This document shows, in pieces, positions 24,581 through 36,622 of a stretch of DNA of 64,000 nt. How positions within the stretch are numbered: position 1 is the stretch's first letter; the number at the start of each line of letters is the position of its first letter. The position numbers were made by a program, and so were the translations under genes. The notes beneath the pieces are model-generated. The model was given only the letters and a program-made list of their open reading frames with translations. It searched no databases and had not been told where the DNA came from. The DNA is taken from assembly GCF_050908995.1 (NCBI RefSeq), contig NC_135128.1, positions 11,561,114 to 11,625,113 on the forward strand, in the 5' to 3' direction. Source of the DNA: Andrena cerasifolii. Taxonomy: Eukaryota; Arthropoda; Insecta; Hymenoptera; Andrenidae.

Positions 24581-24851
24581 GGGGGGAGACCACTGTAATG
24601 GTCTGAACAGTAAGGGTGTTCTCATGATTTTTCTTTAACCAAACAACCCAAGTAAATCAATGTATTGCTTAGTATAGTTAATACGTGCATATTGAAGGGT
24701 AAACAAAATTTTTCAATCAAATTTATTATATAATAAATTTCATAAAATTTCTTCATAAAATTTTGAGAGAGCATTCTTGAAACGCGTGTCTTTCAGAAAA
24801 TGTGAAGTGGAAAAAATCAATTTTTCCGATTTTTTACAGTGGCCTCCCCCC
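24581..24851. mobile_element. 271-bp TTAA-flanked MITE
   Basis: TTAA (24577-24580 and 24852-24855) flanks an AT-rich insert whose ends are GGGGGGAGACCACTGTAA and the reverse complement with one mismatch. The 18-bp terminal inverted repeats and the TTAA duplication fit a piggyBac-type non-autonomous element. It has no coding capacity. Its termini differ from those of the foldback TTAA family at 1767 and 58917, so it is a different family. Confidence 0.85.
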
Positions 24852-24855
24852 TTAA

Positions 24856-25500
24856 AGTCTCGTTCTAGACGTCAGGAATTTCGATCGAATTCGTCGAGCC
24901 TCGCCGCGGGGGTCTAAAAATTGTTCTTGGCCCCCGATGGGGAGTTTGACGGTTCGATTGTTTCATATACGATGCAAGTGCGTATAGCAAACGGCTCGAG
25001 TCTAGAATTAGCGCGTGCTAAATATGTAGGTGTGGGTATATAGGATGCACGCAGCCGGAATGTCGCGTCAGCGTCGGTAGGATGACGGTTGTTTGCGAGA
25101 TCTTAGAATCTTAGAACACGTCCCGGTACAAAGCTAACTGCGGGTCGGCATTCGCCAAGTGACGTGACCCCCCGGCCGTGAGCATTGTGCCGGTGCTTTC
25201 GGCCACTGCCACGACGACTGCCGCAAACCTCGCCACTGGAATCATTCCACCGAATCGACCATATGGACTGGACACCCAGGAGATCTTCTTGCTTGATATG
25301 TCATTCGCCCCGTAGCAGCGTCAAGAAACGTTGCCACACCATCGTTCGGCTTACCTACCGACAGCAGCCAACTGTACTCGCGTGTTCGCCGTCACTGTCA
25401 TCACCAGCGATGACTGCTACCACGGTAGCTCGCATACACTTTGCCTGTTGGGACATTCCATGCGAATGAAAGAAAGAGACTCAATCTACGAGATAGATAG
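24856..25500. other. unique sequence, nothing recognised
   Basis: GC-moderate sequence with no array, transposon end or recognisable coding signal. Confidence 0.5.
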
Positions 25501-25519
25501 TTCAATATATTTACTTCAT

Positions 25520-26265
25520 TTCTAATCTTGCGTGGCCTTGAAGGTCATAGTATACCATATGGTTGAATTTGTCTTGACAGTGGCTTTTATATTAGGTAAT
25601 CAAATATATAGCATTCCATTTAAAAAACTGAAAGTCACCCTCGTTTCAAGGAAAATATTGCGAACACCAAAAATTCAGATACCGTATTATGTTGGTTTTA
25701 AAAAACAGTACGAATTTTCCTTCTTCAGTTTTTTTTTCAAATACTTATCATTCTCGAGAATCCTGTATAAGAATATCAGGTATAGCCGCTTGGCCGCTGC
25801 GAGTACCGCGGTGCTGGGCGACGCAGCGTCAACTTTCGGCAATTTTTACAGAGCCAATTTTAAAGTGTCCATATTTTTGAAAATTTGTCCATCAAGCGGA
25901 AGGATAAAATTATATTCTCCTTTTTTCATATTTTAAAAATCGCGCCCGATGTTAAAAACCTGCATTTCTTTAAAATAATTGCACAAAAATGGTTCAAATT
26001 TTTTTTTTTAAACTGAAATAATTTTTTCTTGAAACTTCAATGTCTTCTCTATAAGCACCGTAAAGCTCATCTCCATCCGTTTACTACTTCCATAGCTATA
26101 ATGTATTGAAGAAAAGGTAGCACTTGACTTCAAACAGCTGTAAAATCGACATTTTTCAAAATTTCGAAAAATCCTTTGAGGTACGTTTAAATATCACTAA
26201 AGCCTACGACATATTCAAATTTCAGCAATCTACGAAAACTTACTCCGAAATCTGTCCGAGTTCGC
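25520..26265. other. AT-rich block, probable old transposon of unknown family
   Basis: About 750 bp of clearly AT-rich sequence with poly-T runs set in GC-rich surroundings, as for the other mobile elements in the window. I could not find matching terminal inverted repeats or a target duplication, and no frame longer than about 134 codons is present. Confidence 0.35.
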
Positions 26266-27007
26266 ATGGAACGTCCCTGTTACGAAACGTCCGGCTGGTC
26301 GACGCGCAGCCGAATCTCGCGAGCCACTCCAACTAGAACCGCGTGTGGCATATTCGTGGTAGATTCGTGCGCCATAAATTGTTGGCTACGATTTCTCACG
26401 AGTCTGTGCCGTGGAATAGATAAGTGCGTATCGAAGGTGCGGTATAGCGAGATAGCCTAGATAGGGGGGGTAACTAGTTGGGCTATGGAATGGGCCAATT
26501 AGCCCCACGAGGGTTGAAGAGGAGACGGTGGACGGACGGTGATAGGAAAGCGGTTAGATGGAAGTTGCGGCGAGGAAGAGGCGACGGACGATGCGAAAGT
26601 GGTGTGTCGAGGGTGGTAGGCAGCATAGGCGAGAAGGGCGGTGGTGGCTGGAAGGCAGACGACTGTGGTGGTGACGGTAGCGGCGGGCGCGGCGATGGCA
26701 GTATCGGTGGCGGGTCGGCGTTACCATCGGAGGGATTTTAGTGTCTCGGGGAGTAATAACGTCTCGGGGTGTAGATTATACGGTGTCCGGCCAGGAACGG
26801 GCGAGTGCCCAGTTGGGTCCTCCGATGATGCAAGGTCCCCCGGTGCCACCCCCGTCCGGACATATATTAGCATTCTAACCAACCATTATTATATGCCTGG
26901 TGAGCCGCGTTGGGCCGAGAGTACCACCAACGCCCATGTTGCGTACTTGGACCAAGTTTACCAACAATTCACCGGGGCTCGCGCTCTATAATGGCCCCAC
27001 GGCTGCT

Positions 27008-27023
27008 TAATTTATCGCGGTCG
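27008..27023 (+). promoter_or_regulatory. 16-mer TAATTTATCGCGGTCG, copy 1, next to homeodomain-type sites
   Basis: This 16-mer occurs again at 49748-49763 on the same strand. Here it is followed immediately by TAATTAAT and TTGTAATTTTCA, which are homeodomain-type cores. The TTTATCGCGG core also occurs near 42559. A cis-regulatory role is a guess from composition. Confidence 0.3.
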
Positions 27024-28925
27024 TAATTAATAGCTTTGTAATTTTCATACAGGCGTACACGGGCCGCGTCGCGGAATTTATGGATACGTTTTCGCTCGCG
27101 ATTATCGATTTCGCGCGATGGTAGACGATAGTCGGTCCGTGCTAATCTTCCATGGGTTCTTCTGTAATGCGATGGAACGCGTCGTGAAAATTTCCAGCCG
27201 TCGTGTATCGGTGCACGTCACCGCATCATCGTAATCGGCGCTACTGTCCGCAAACTTTTCTCCAGCCGACACAGATACCTATGTAGCTACCCACGTACAC
27301 TTACCTACATGCATCGTCGATCCTCGTCACAACTAAACGGTCGCGCATCACTATTTTCCCGCGAGCCACCATATCAATTATTAAATATCCCCTTCGTCTT
27401 GTAAGTAGTTCCTTCTTTACGACGCTTAAATATAAAATAAGTAGACGGGTGTAGCGGTAAGGTGCTCGCCACGATACCTGCCTGACTTGTGGCTCCATTA
27501 GCGCCCCCGGCCGGTAACGTATAGCATAATAAGAGTTTATGTGTCAGGTTGATGCGCCAGAAGACTATCAGACAAACTCTGCTCGGCATAGGAACCGTTA
27601 TATTTTCATTAGACTGTCGAGATCGTAACGAAGGGTGCATTCGATGAATGCAAAAGAATAGCGGGACCCGTTTGCGAGTCGACCGCGACCGCGATCGCGA
27701 CTAACGCGTTGTAAGTTGTAGCGCATAAGCAGTGATACTGCTACGCGTGGGTGCTGTGCGTATAAATTTCCTTGAAACTATGCCTTTGCTGGATTAGACC
27801 ACTAAAAGTATAGACAAACGGGAAATCTGGTCGTCTTTGTTCGCGAGCGACTAAAGCCTGGCCCGTTACATATTACATATCGAGAAAGCTCGAAGTGGAG
27901 AGCACGGGAAGAGTGATTGTAACGGTGTAGCCGTCTATACGCAGTCAAGCTAGCGGGACATTATGCAATCTTGGGGTAAACTTAGCACTTAGATGGGACG
28001 GGGAGTTAATGCAGCGTTGTCAGGCACAGGGAAGTGAGACGCGGCGCGAAGCGATGGACAGAAAGACGATGGAAGGACGCGATGGGCGGTGGTCTATGGT
28101 TTCAAGTCCCCAGGTTCGGTGGTGGTGGTGGTGGGTGAGGCTAGTTCGGGCTTGTAAACGTCCGGATGGCCTCTGCGAACGGGCACCCGCAGCCCTCCTT
28201 CCGCGATCCCTGCATTTCGGTCCTCGTTCAACTGCTTTGGCTTCGGAAGTACGCGAACGCGGTACGATAGCCCCTTCACTATAGACACCATAGTTGTGGC
28301 TGGTTGGCCGTCACCTCTGCGTCGACGCTCCCTTGTCTCTTGGACTGATTCAATTTGCCTGCCGCGTGGCTGTTTAATTACTGGCCGGAGAGTGGACCAT
28401 GGCCGCGAGTAGGAGGGAAGGACGGTCGAAACGAGACGCGCATCGAGCAGTATTCCGAGGGAGGAAGAGAGGCGGAGGTGCAGAAGCGGAGAGAACGTGA
28501 ATGCACCGGATAAGAGAGAAGCAACGGAAGACGGAGAAGCGGAGATATCCGCTCGGAACCGACACACCATTGGCAACCCCGTTTACCGTCGTGTTGGTGC
28601 CGGCCGGTGGTGGTTCCGCTGCCACTAAGACACTAACGGAATAACGGCGCTCGCTGGTGGAGATTGTTGTTGATGCTAAAGTAACGGGCAGCCCTGAGGG
28701 GTCGCCGCAACAGTGCGCCCGCACACAGGCAGAACAGGGTGAACAGGGTGAAGAGGGTGCAGAGGAAAGAGGAGGGGGAGGAGGGAAGGAGAGGGAGAAA
28801 AGGGAGAAGAGGGAGAGTCAGATACACGACGCGAAAGCTGACCAGTGGGGGATCGAGAAGAGGCCGGGTCAACCCTGCGACGTGTCTTGCAAACCGAGCG
28901 GTTCTGCACCCTTCCGCTTTTCCCA

Positions 28926-28976
28926 CTCTTGCCAATCTTGCCAATCTTGCCAATCTTGCCAATCTTGCCACTCTTG
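28926..28976. repeat. 9-bp tandem repeat (CTTGCCAAT)n
   Basis: About five units of 9 bp with near-perfect identity. Encodes a three-residue periodic frame (Ser-Cys-Gln or Leu-Ala-Asn) without significance. Confidence 0.95.
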
Positions 28977-30628
28977 CTGCGTTTCACTCCCACCTACCAC
29001 TTTGCATTCGTATTCACGTCCAGCTTCTCTTTCCCTGTGTTTTGCGCCCCTACGATGTTCTCCGGGTTTACGCTCGCTTTGGAATACGATTGTACTGATA
29101 TCGGATAAAGAGGGCGTCGTGGACTCTTCCGAAACGAAACGAACGAATGTTTACGGAAATACGAGTAACGTATTACATACCTACGTGTACTTATCTCCCG
29201 CCCTGTCTCTGAAGCGCATCTAAATTACCTGTATACATAGGCAGTTGTGGCTCGCGACGAGACAAGAATGAGACGAACTGGACGGGACAGAAAAGACATT
29301 TTAACGTTTCCGCGACTGAAGGGAAGTTGGCGGGTGTGAGGTTGTCGCAGGTGCGATCTGTTTGTCGTACATGGTCGCGTGTTTACCGGGACGAAAAGAA
29401 GAAGAAGATACGATTGCGCGTGCATCGTCGACACGTACGGTGTAGGACGAGTTGCGAGGCAGTACGCGCACGTGTAGCCGCCAGTGACGATAAACGCGGT
29501 AGTGGTGGTTGTCTACAAGGGAGAGTCGCTTCGTTCGGCAATAAAGTGCGCCACGACGAGAAAGCTCACGTGTTCGCGTTTAGCATTCATCGAAACTCTG
29601 TGCGCGAGATCGTAACTCGAAAGTGCAAGCCTGCCTGCGTGCCATGTAGATAGGTTTAAAAGCGAAACGTGCCGTATCTACAAATGCGCTTCTCGCTTTC
29701 TTCCTTCTCAACCTTTTACTTGGTTCCCTCGTCTTCGTTGCTCCGGAGTCGGCACTTGGCTGATACGAGTACTTATATGCACGACGCGACGGTTAAACGT
29801 TAAAAGACGGCTTCGACGGTGGGCAGCGCGTGCCTTCTCCAACTTGACCGCGTCAATGCGAGAATAATACAAGCGCCTGCCTCGTTTCGGTCTTCGCAAC
29901 AAACTACAACCTACAGCGTCACCGTTGACACATCCAGGATGTGTTGCATTCGAGCTTTGATCAATCGGTTACGGTTCGATTACATTCACACGGGAGATTT
30001 CGATATCAGTCGAATGTATAAAAAGGGATCAATTCACTGCGGGCTGGAACGAAATATAAATCTTTCCGGCGCGGTGCGGCGCGATAATTTTCGATGGTGA
30101 ACGGTAAACGGGCCGAGCTCCGCCAACTTGACAGTTGCGCCACTGACTGGGGTATACATAAACAAGATCCACTCGGCGACATCAGGCGACAAACACATAC
30201 TCGCATGTAGGTATACCTATACCAGAAAGGAAAGGAAACCGACTGGGGATAAAATAAAGATTGGTGAAGGACTTGACACTACGCCTACGGCGCGTATCGT
30301 ATTTTGTTCACTCATCACCAGTTTACATATTTAATATACTCAGAGCGGAGTTTCTATTTTTTCACCCCTATCCTACGCCTGGTGTATCACCCTCAAGAAT
30401 AGCTGACAATGAGGAGGGTGGGAAGGATGGTAACCAAAAGAGGAAGAAAGAAACGAAGAGTAAGAGGAAGGCCGCAACAGCGGCCTCTCGTCTACGTCAG
30501 CGCGAGTTCTGGCTGCCTTAATGGAGACACGTTCACGCGAGCTGCCTCTTACGGCGGCAAAGCCGATTTATCTGCGCCCACGATCCCTCCTCTCCTCTCA
30601 TCTCCTCTCCTCCAGGCTCTCGATTCAC

Positions 30629-30697
30629 GGTTCTCGGTTCTCGGTTCTCGGCTCTCGGCTCTCGGTTCTCGGTTCTCGGTTCTCAGTCCTCGATTCT
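30629..30697. repeat. (GGTTCTC)/(GGCTCTC)n 7-bp tandem repeat
   Basis: About nine 7-bp units with a T/C variant at position three. Confidence 0.92.
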
Positions 30698-31066
30698 CGA
30701 GTCCCGACTGATACCCCCGGGCCCTCAGCACAGTGTTCTGCCTCAAGCATCTTTCTTCGTTCGGTTTCCTCGCGCTTCTTATTCCCTTCTCGCTTAGACG
30801 CATTCGGACGGCCCTCCAACCCGCTTACAAAGGGGATCGTGTCTTACACGGGGATATTTCACTTTCCCGTGTTCTCCCGGTAGAGAAGTCGAAGAGTCGC
30901 CGTGCCGCGACGAGCAACAGGAGGTTAGCGATAGAAACAAATGCGTACAAACGTTGCAGGGGGTATTGTCGAACCCTTTCGAGAACGTTGGAAGAAAATA
31001 CATATTTCGATCAGTGGTTTATACTTTCACAAGCGATTCGCTTCTCTGTTGTCCGAGAAGGGGAAA

Positions 31067-31608
31067 ATGGAAAGGAAAAGGAAAAGGAAAAGGAAAAGGA
31101 AAAGGAAAAGGAAAAGGAAAAGGAAAAGGAAAAGGAAAAGGAAAAGGAAAAGGAAAAGGAAAAGGAAAAGGAAAAGGAAAAGGAAAAGGAAAAGGAAAAG
31201 GAAAAGGAAAAGGAAAAGGAAAAGGAAAAGGAAAAGGAAAAGGAAAAGGAAAAGGAAAAGAAAGAGAAAAGGAAATGGAAAAGGAAAGGGAAAAGGAAAA
31301 GGAAAAGGAAAAGGAAAAGGAAAAGGAAAAAGAAAAGGAAAAGGAAAAGGAAAAGGAAAAGGAAAAGGAAAAGGAAAAGGAAAAGGAAAAGAAAGAGAAA
31401 AAGGAAATGGAAAAGGAAAGGGAAAAGGAAAAGGAAAAGGAAAAGGAAAAGGAAAAGGAAAAGGAAAAGGAAAAGGAAAAGGAAAAGGAAAAGGAAAAGG
31501 AAAAGGAAAAGGAAAAGGAAAAGGAAAAGGAAAAGGAAAAGGAAAAGGAAAAGGAAAAGGAAAAGGAAAAGGAAAAGGAAAAGGAAAAAAACGAAAAGGA
31601 AAAGGAAA
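31067..31608. repeat. (AAAAGG)n hexanucleotide array, about 90 units
   Basis: About 540 bp of AAAAGG with a few interruptions. The interruption AAAGAGAAAAGGAAATGG near 31261 recurs near 31391 with one extra A, 132 bp away (22 units), showing that a block of the array was duplicated. Frames give Lys-Glu, Lys-Arg and Gly-Lys on one strand and Phe/Ser/Leu/Pro on the other; the 420-codon minus-strand frame (31027-32289) is a product of this array and its neighbour. Confidence 0.97.
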
Positions 31609-32695
31609 AGGAAGTGAACGACAAAGAGGAGGAGGTACGAGGAGATAACGCGACTTTGAAAATGGCCTGGCCTCGTCTGGCGTAAAGAAGCCTTCTACCT
31701 TAAGATAGGGCCAAACGGTATATCGGATCGAAATCGAATCGTAGATCACGAGGGCTTCTCGTTCGGGCTTCGTCCGCGAGGGTGGACGACACGCGCAAAC
31801 CTTGGAGGCCACGAAGCTGACCCTTTCGTAGATGCCTCCTTCCTCGACCACTTGGAAATGGGGTGCCAAAAGAAATTGCGAAGGAGACAGGGCTGGAGAG
31901 AGAAACGAGGAGAAGTCCTGCGGGGCAAGGGAAGCATTCCAGTCGCGATATACGTGGCGCTGCGCGAGGGTGGAGAGGTGGAAAGGAGGGTAGGGCGGAT
32001 GAAGAGGGGTGACGCGCAGAAAGAAGAAGGGAAAGACGAATGCGGTAAACCGTGGAACCGGAACGGCGGAGTTTGCCCAGGAGGCAATGAAGCACGTCAA
32101 GGGGATGATGGACGTCTCCGCATAAACCTGACGAGTGACTCGTGGCGCCTTCAGGAACGACTCTGAGGAGCCCCCTACATCACTTTTATTACGGCCGTCC
32201 TCATTTTCATATCTCATAAAACCTCCGGGGCTCTTCTCTTCTCGTCCGTGGACGAGCTTGATATACGTATAATCCACGATCTGACTCACGTGGCGAAATT
32301 ATCAGCCCTCCCCTTTCTCCTTCTCCCTCTTTCCCGAGCCGACGCGACGCGACGTTCCCGCTTCAACGGAAACTCTTGCAGCCACCGCTCGAGCTCGTCG
32401 CATTTCGTCTTGCCTGGCCGGCCGATCCCTCCCCGATCTTATTCCCAGCTTTACCCAAACTTTTCCCCTTAGAAACGTGTCCGTGTTTTCCGCGCTCTTA
32501 GTCGCGCGTTCCACACGCGATAAGGGTCTTCTCCGAGTCGCCCAGCAACAGGACCGTCACCTCGCGTCGCGTCCTGAGTGCGGGTACGCTGCCGGCGACA
32601 GTGAATGACTGCGCTGCACGTGACACGAGACTGACAGGTTTATGCGAGCGCGCGTGTGGGAACATAAAAGGGAACACGTAGCTAGCTACATGCCT

Positions 32696-32806
32696 GCTGC
32701 CTGCCTGCCTGCCTGCTTGCCTGCTTGCCTGCTTGCCTGCTCGCCTGCTTGCCTGCTTGCTTGCTTGCTTGCTCGCCTGCTTGCTTGCTTTCTTGCTTGC
32801 TTGCCA
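32696..32806. repeat. (CCTG)/(CTTG)n tetranucleotide array
   Basis: About 27 units of four bases alternating between CCTG and CTTG; the reverse strand gives Lys-Gln-Ala-Ser periodic frames. Confidence 0.95.
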
Positions 32807-34057
32807 GGCGGCCCGCCTGCCCGTGATGTATGTCTGTTTGTGTAAATGACGCGAAGCGAACGAGTGACGCGTCTCTGGCACGACCCCTCTGCCCCCTTTC
32901 CATCGGCCTTCATCTCCAATCGTCCTCATCGTCCCGATTCCGTTCACCTCCATCTCTAGGATCATCAGATCACCTCTGAGCGCGTCTCATTTGCTACGCG
33001 TATGGTCGCATTCCCACCACCTACTCCACTGAAACCTACTCTCACCCAACCTCTCCTCTGTGTAGTCAGAATGCATTTAACGCTTAAATTACCGTTATTT
33101 CGTCGGTCATTCTACCTCACACTCGCCAGTGAGGGAATAGTGCGAGGAAACGCACCAAATGAGGGAGAGGAAGGAAGAGAAAGAGAGAAGAAACGAGATA
33201 TTTCAGGGGCTTGAAATTTACGCAACAGCAACCAGCGACCTTTCCTTTACTTCCATCTAATTCAAAACTATAAATCGAGGGCGTCTGTTGTATGTATGAT
33301 GGCGGGCTGGCGCGAACCTGCTAGCTCCGAGAACGAACGAGTCGCAGAGGGAAAGAGACGGCCAAGAGATCCGTGGAAATATGGAACGAGAGCGGGAAAG
33401 AGAAGCAACCAAGGGTTGAGAGGAGGGAGACTGCAGAGCCAGAGTAACGTAACAGATGCTGCACAATAAACACCTCCCGTCACTTCGCTCCATAAATCGC
33501 GCGCCGGGCTCCTAGAAGAAACATTCAACCTCCATCTACTCCTCGTCCTCTTTTCGAACCCAACCCCCATACCAATGCTTTCCGTCTCCCGTGCCAGCTC
33601 GTCGCAACGCGTTCGTTCATCAATGACGCGATCTTTCATGCGTAGATAATTGGCCAAGTCTCCGACGAGCCACGCGTTGGACACGAATATCTTTGCAGCC
33701 AAAAAGATATCGGCCCGGTTGGGAACTCAGGCACGTTGAGAATCGAGGAAACGTTTTTTCTCACTGGATCGGTAGTGTAAAGGCGGGATCTCCTATCTGC
33801 GACTGGTCGCAGTACGCTGGTGTAATGGGGAAGCAGGCATCTGTTCTCCTACAAACGTCTGCGATCGTCGGGTATGCGCCAGACGAAGGAGCCTGACGCG
33901 AGTCTGTTTGAGTACCAGCCTAGGCTACTCGAGACGCAACACAATGCGATAGGGACTGTTTCCCATTGTACCTAGTCGCAGGCTGGGCACTGCGACCACC
34001 GGTCGCTAGACTGCTCCCGAAGGGAGTCTAGCGACCAGTCGCACTGCAACCCATTGT

Positions 34058-34789
34058 CACAGTGGGAGTGAATCCCAAGAAATACGATAGTTAATTTTAT
34101 GCTCCGCACAGTTACCAAAAGAGGAAGATGTTCTTATGTTAGATCGAAGAATGTTTCCCTGGCAATGGGGTAGGAAACGAAATTATTCTGCAGAAAGACC
34201 AGTACGCCTCGCGGAGAGCCACAGGAAGAAAAGGGGTGGTCCGCTGACTGCGCGTGATGCCCCCAGTTTCGTTCTCCCGACAAATTCGAGACCGATGAGG
34301 CCTGCTTTATCCTCCCTACAAATTCGAGAGAGATCCCGTATCTCTCAAGTATGAACACGCGTTGGAATATTAAATCTGACGTATTCAGATGCGAGAGAAG
34401 GTGGGCCATTGGGAGCATAGAATATTTTGAGCTACAATTTTTTCTATAATTTTTAAAATCTTTATTTCTGGCTTCTTCTGGGGTCTCTTCACCCAATTGG
34501 CCGAGTGGAAGGTTGCCAAAATATTTTATACATTCGCAGGAATGTATTAACACTTTGTGAACAGTATTTGGTATATAGGATAACATGGATACAGGTTTAC
34601 AAATATTTCTGCACTTCCCACGGTTTATTTATCAAATTCTTTTAGTTGTATTGGAATTATTGACAAATTGGCGTTAGTTTCTTAAATAACACTTTTATTA
34701 ACTTCCTTAATGAAATTCGACATTTTTGAATGCGAAATATGGGACGTTGCATTTTTCCCTTATTTCTTGGGAATCAGTCCCCCACTGTG
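34058..34789 (-). mobile_element. CACAGTG-ended Transib-like element, internally deleted
   Basis: The left end reads CACAGTGGGAGTGAATCCC and the right end, reverse complemented, CACAGTGGGGGACTGATTCC; both continue AAGAAAT. A third such end lies at 36163-36169. Transib transposons, the relatives of RAG1, have ends that resemble the CACAGTG heptamer of V(D)J recombination signals. The element holds the last part of a Transib-like transposase on the minus strand, whose C-terminus lies about 75 bp from the left end, as expected for the 3' end of such a gene. At 732 bp it lacks most of the transposase. The flanking 5-mers do not match, so either one end belongs to another copy or the locus has been rearranged. 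Confidence 0.55.
34134..34613 (-). pseudogene. C-terminal fragment of a Transib/RAG1-like transposase
   Basis: The minus-strand frame contains VHKVLIHSCE, then LPLGQLGEETPEEARNKDF and later a SDL segment. The pattern G-x2-(S/G)-E-E-x-x-E-x-x-N-K-x-F-(R/K)-x2-R is what surrounds the third catalytic acidic residue (the Glu of the DDE triad) in the C-terminal part of RAG1 and Transib transposases. The two earlier catalytic aspartates are absent because the sequence upstream is missing: an in-frame stop lies about 36 bp before the first Met. The last 60 residues do not look conserved. It cannot encode an active enzyme. The assignment is from motif recall; a related DDE family is the alternative. 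Confidence 0.55.
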
Positions 34790-34968
34790 CGACATAGAAT
34801 ACAGGCATTTAATCGAATATGTATTGCTAAATATTCGCAAATGTTTTTCCGCAGTAGCAAGGACAAGTATTATAATATGTTGATTATAAAACAAATCAAA
34901 TATATAATAACATTTTTATGTTAAACGATTTTATTAAAAATGCACTAAAAGCGAAAAAAAATTTTTTT

Positions 34969-35140
34969 TGTACTACAATTTCGATGGCATTTTTTCACTT
35001 TAAATAAAATCGTGGAGCAGAATATCTCACAACAAATTAATTTTGACGCTTGATGCTGCATTAAATTGATTCATATTCGGTTATGAAACATCCAGCTCCA
35101 CGATTTTATTTAAATTGAAAAAGCCCCATTGAAATTGTAG
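34969..35140. repeat. short inverted repeat inside the composite element
   Basis: GTACTACAATTTCGATGG and TTTAAATAAAATCGTGGAGC at the left recur in reverse complement at about 35080-35140 with few changes, forming a hairpin with arms of about 50 bp around a 70-bp loop. Confidence 0.75.
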
Positions 35141-35698
35141 TACAAGAAAATAATTATTTATTAGTTTTTAGTGAATTTTTAATCAAATTGTTTAGCATAA
35201 ATTTGTTTTATATATATTTCTTTATTTTCTAGTTTTTATGGTTTGTGAATTTACATTTCACAGCTCAGAATTCTTTACAAATATCTCGTATTGCTATATA
35301 CAGGTTAACAGATTGCTTAAACCCTATAGTGCTAAGTAATTGTATTAATTACTTATATCATATTGTTCGTGTTCACATATATTCCCTGGTACGCGACCTC
35401 CATATACATAAACTGTCGACCGATTTCGCTCGATGACAGGATCGCGATAACAACGACCCGAACAACGCAGCAGCGGCTTTTTGTCGTTTTCGTAAAGAAC
35501 GCGAGTGGCTGATTTCAAATCGATTGAATTTGGGGTTATGGGTTAAAATTATTGGTGACTGGGTCATTTTCTCACACCCCCGGTTTTTCTTTTCATAATT
35601 TTGCATTGCTATCATCACTACGCATGCCCACAAAGTTTCAAGACAATTGGATTGGTGGAAGTGGGTTAAAATTGAGTTTCCAGATTTAAACCAACAAA

Positions 35699-35759
35699 CT
35701 CACACACACACTCACATGCGCGCGCGCACACACGCCGCACATACACACACACACACACA
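35699..35759. repeat. (CA)n dinucleotide microsatellite with CG interruption
   Basis: CA runs separated by a GCGCGCGC block and a few single-base changes. Confidence 0.95.
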
Positions 35760-36588
35760 GAGGATCGAAGCTGATTAAAATCGTTTAAAAAAGAAATTTG
35801 CTCTGAAATTCTCGGAAAGTAACTAAAACGCCGACAATTGCTGATATTTTTTCAATGTGTTTCTTATGAAGAAAAAAACTATCTGCAACTAATTATTTGC
35901 TATTACTTAGCAAAATCGATTTGTGACTCAATTTTTTTCTCTTTTATATCACCAAAAATTAAAAGACTCGATTTAAAACTCTACACGAAAAGTACACACA
36001 AACTTAGACACGTGTTTACACACAGATCAGAAGTAGGCGTCATGATATTTTTACCATTTTTAGGAGTTCATATTAGTAGCTTACAAGAAATATATAAAAA
36101 TACATAATCCTCCCACAACTTTTGAATTCTGACTCGTTTCCTTGTTTCTTGGGATTCTGTCCCACTGTGGCAATGGACTTGGTCGCAGGCAAGGAGAGTC
36201 AGCCTAGGGCCAGTCGCTGGGCCAAATCGCTGCGACCAGTCGCAGCGACCAGTCGCAGGTAGGAGGTCCCACCTTAACGCCGCGGTCAGCGCCTCCAGCG
36301 TAAATTTGAAAGTGAGCCGGCGAAGGGGAGGCTCTACGAGCGAGATGAGATAATCGAGGAACCAAACAGTCGATCCCGATCAGGATTTACGCGATCAACG
36401 CGACTGTGCTCCAGGAAAGCGTTTCACACCCTGGGATTTCGTAGAAGAAAAAGAGCAGAGTTCTCGTTTGCCGGAGAAGCATCGCGCCGCGGCGAACCAT
36501 GGTCCGTCGTTCATCCAATTATTTAGGCTGGTCGAGAAGGTACGGAAAGGAGAAAGGTGCACGTGAAAGTGGTGCGGCGTAGGGTGAT

Positions 36589-36622
36589 GTCGGTGTCGGT
36601 GTCGGTGTCGGTATCGGTGTCT
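36589..36622. repeat. (GGTGTC)n hexanucleotide repeat
   Basis: About six units of GGTGTC with one A change. Confidence 0.9.

Larger units (their letters stand above)
26266..33939. other. GC-rich stretch with simple repeats, no gene recognised
   Basis: Apart from the arrays listed separately, this is unique GC-rich sequence. The long open frames at 30733-32289 on both strands are products of the AAAAGG array. A Gly-rich frame at 26478-26741 comes from GGT/GGC-rich sequence. I recognise no exon. Confidence 0.55.
33940..36265. mobile_element. composite inverted-repeat region with GACCAGTCGC subterminal repeats
   Basis: Both edges contain repeated GCGACCAGTCGC-type blocks: on the left at 33987-34047, where two imperfect arms form a hairpin around CTCCCGAAGGGAG, and on the right around 36225-36260, where two copies stand in tandem. 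Just inside lie matching inverted segments around CCATTG(T/C)CACAGTGGGA at 34051-34067 and 36159-36176. The 2.1-kb interior is AT-rich. No target duplication is visible. The boundaries are approximate, and more than one insertion is probably layered here. Confidence 0.6.

Noticed and set aside
30733..32289. Lys/Glu/Arg-rich and Pro/Phe-rich frames up to 420 codons
   Set aside because: They are translations of the AAAAGG array and its edges; several frames on both strands are open over the same bases.
32498..32965. Lys-Gln-Ala-Ser repeat protein on the minus strand
   Set aside because: Translation of the CCTG/CTTG tetranucleotide array.
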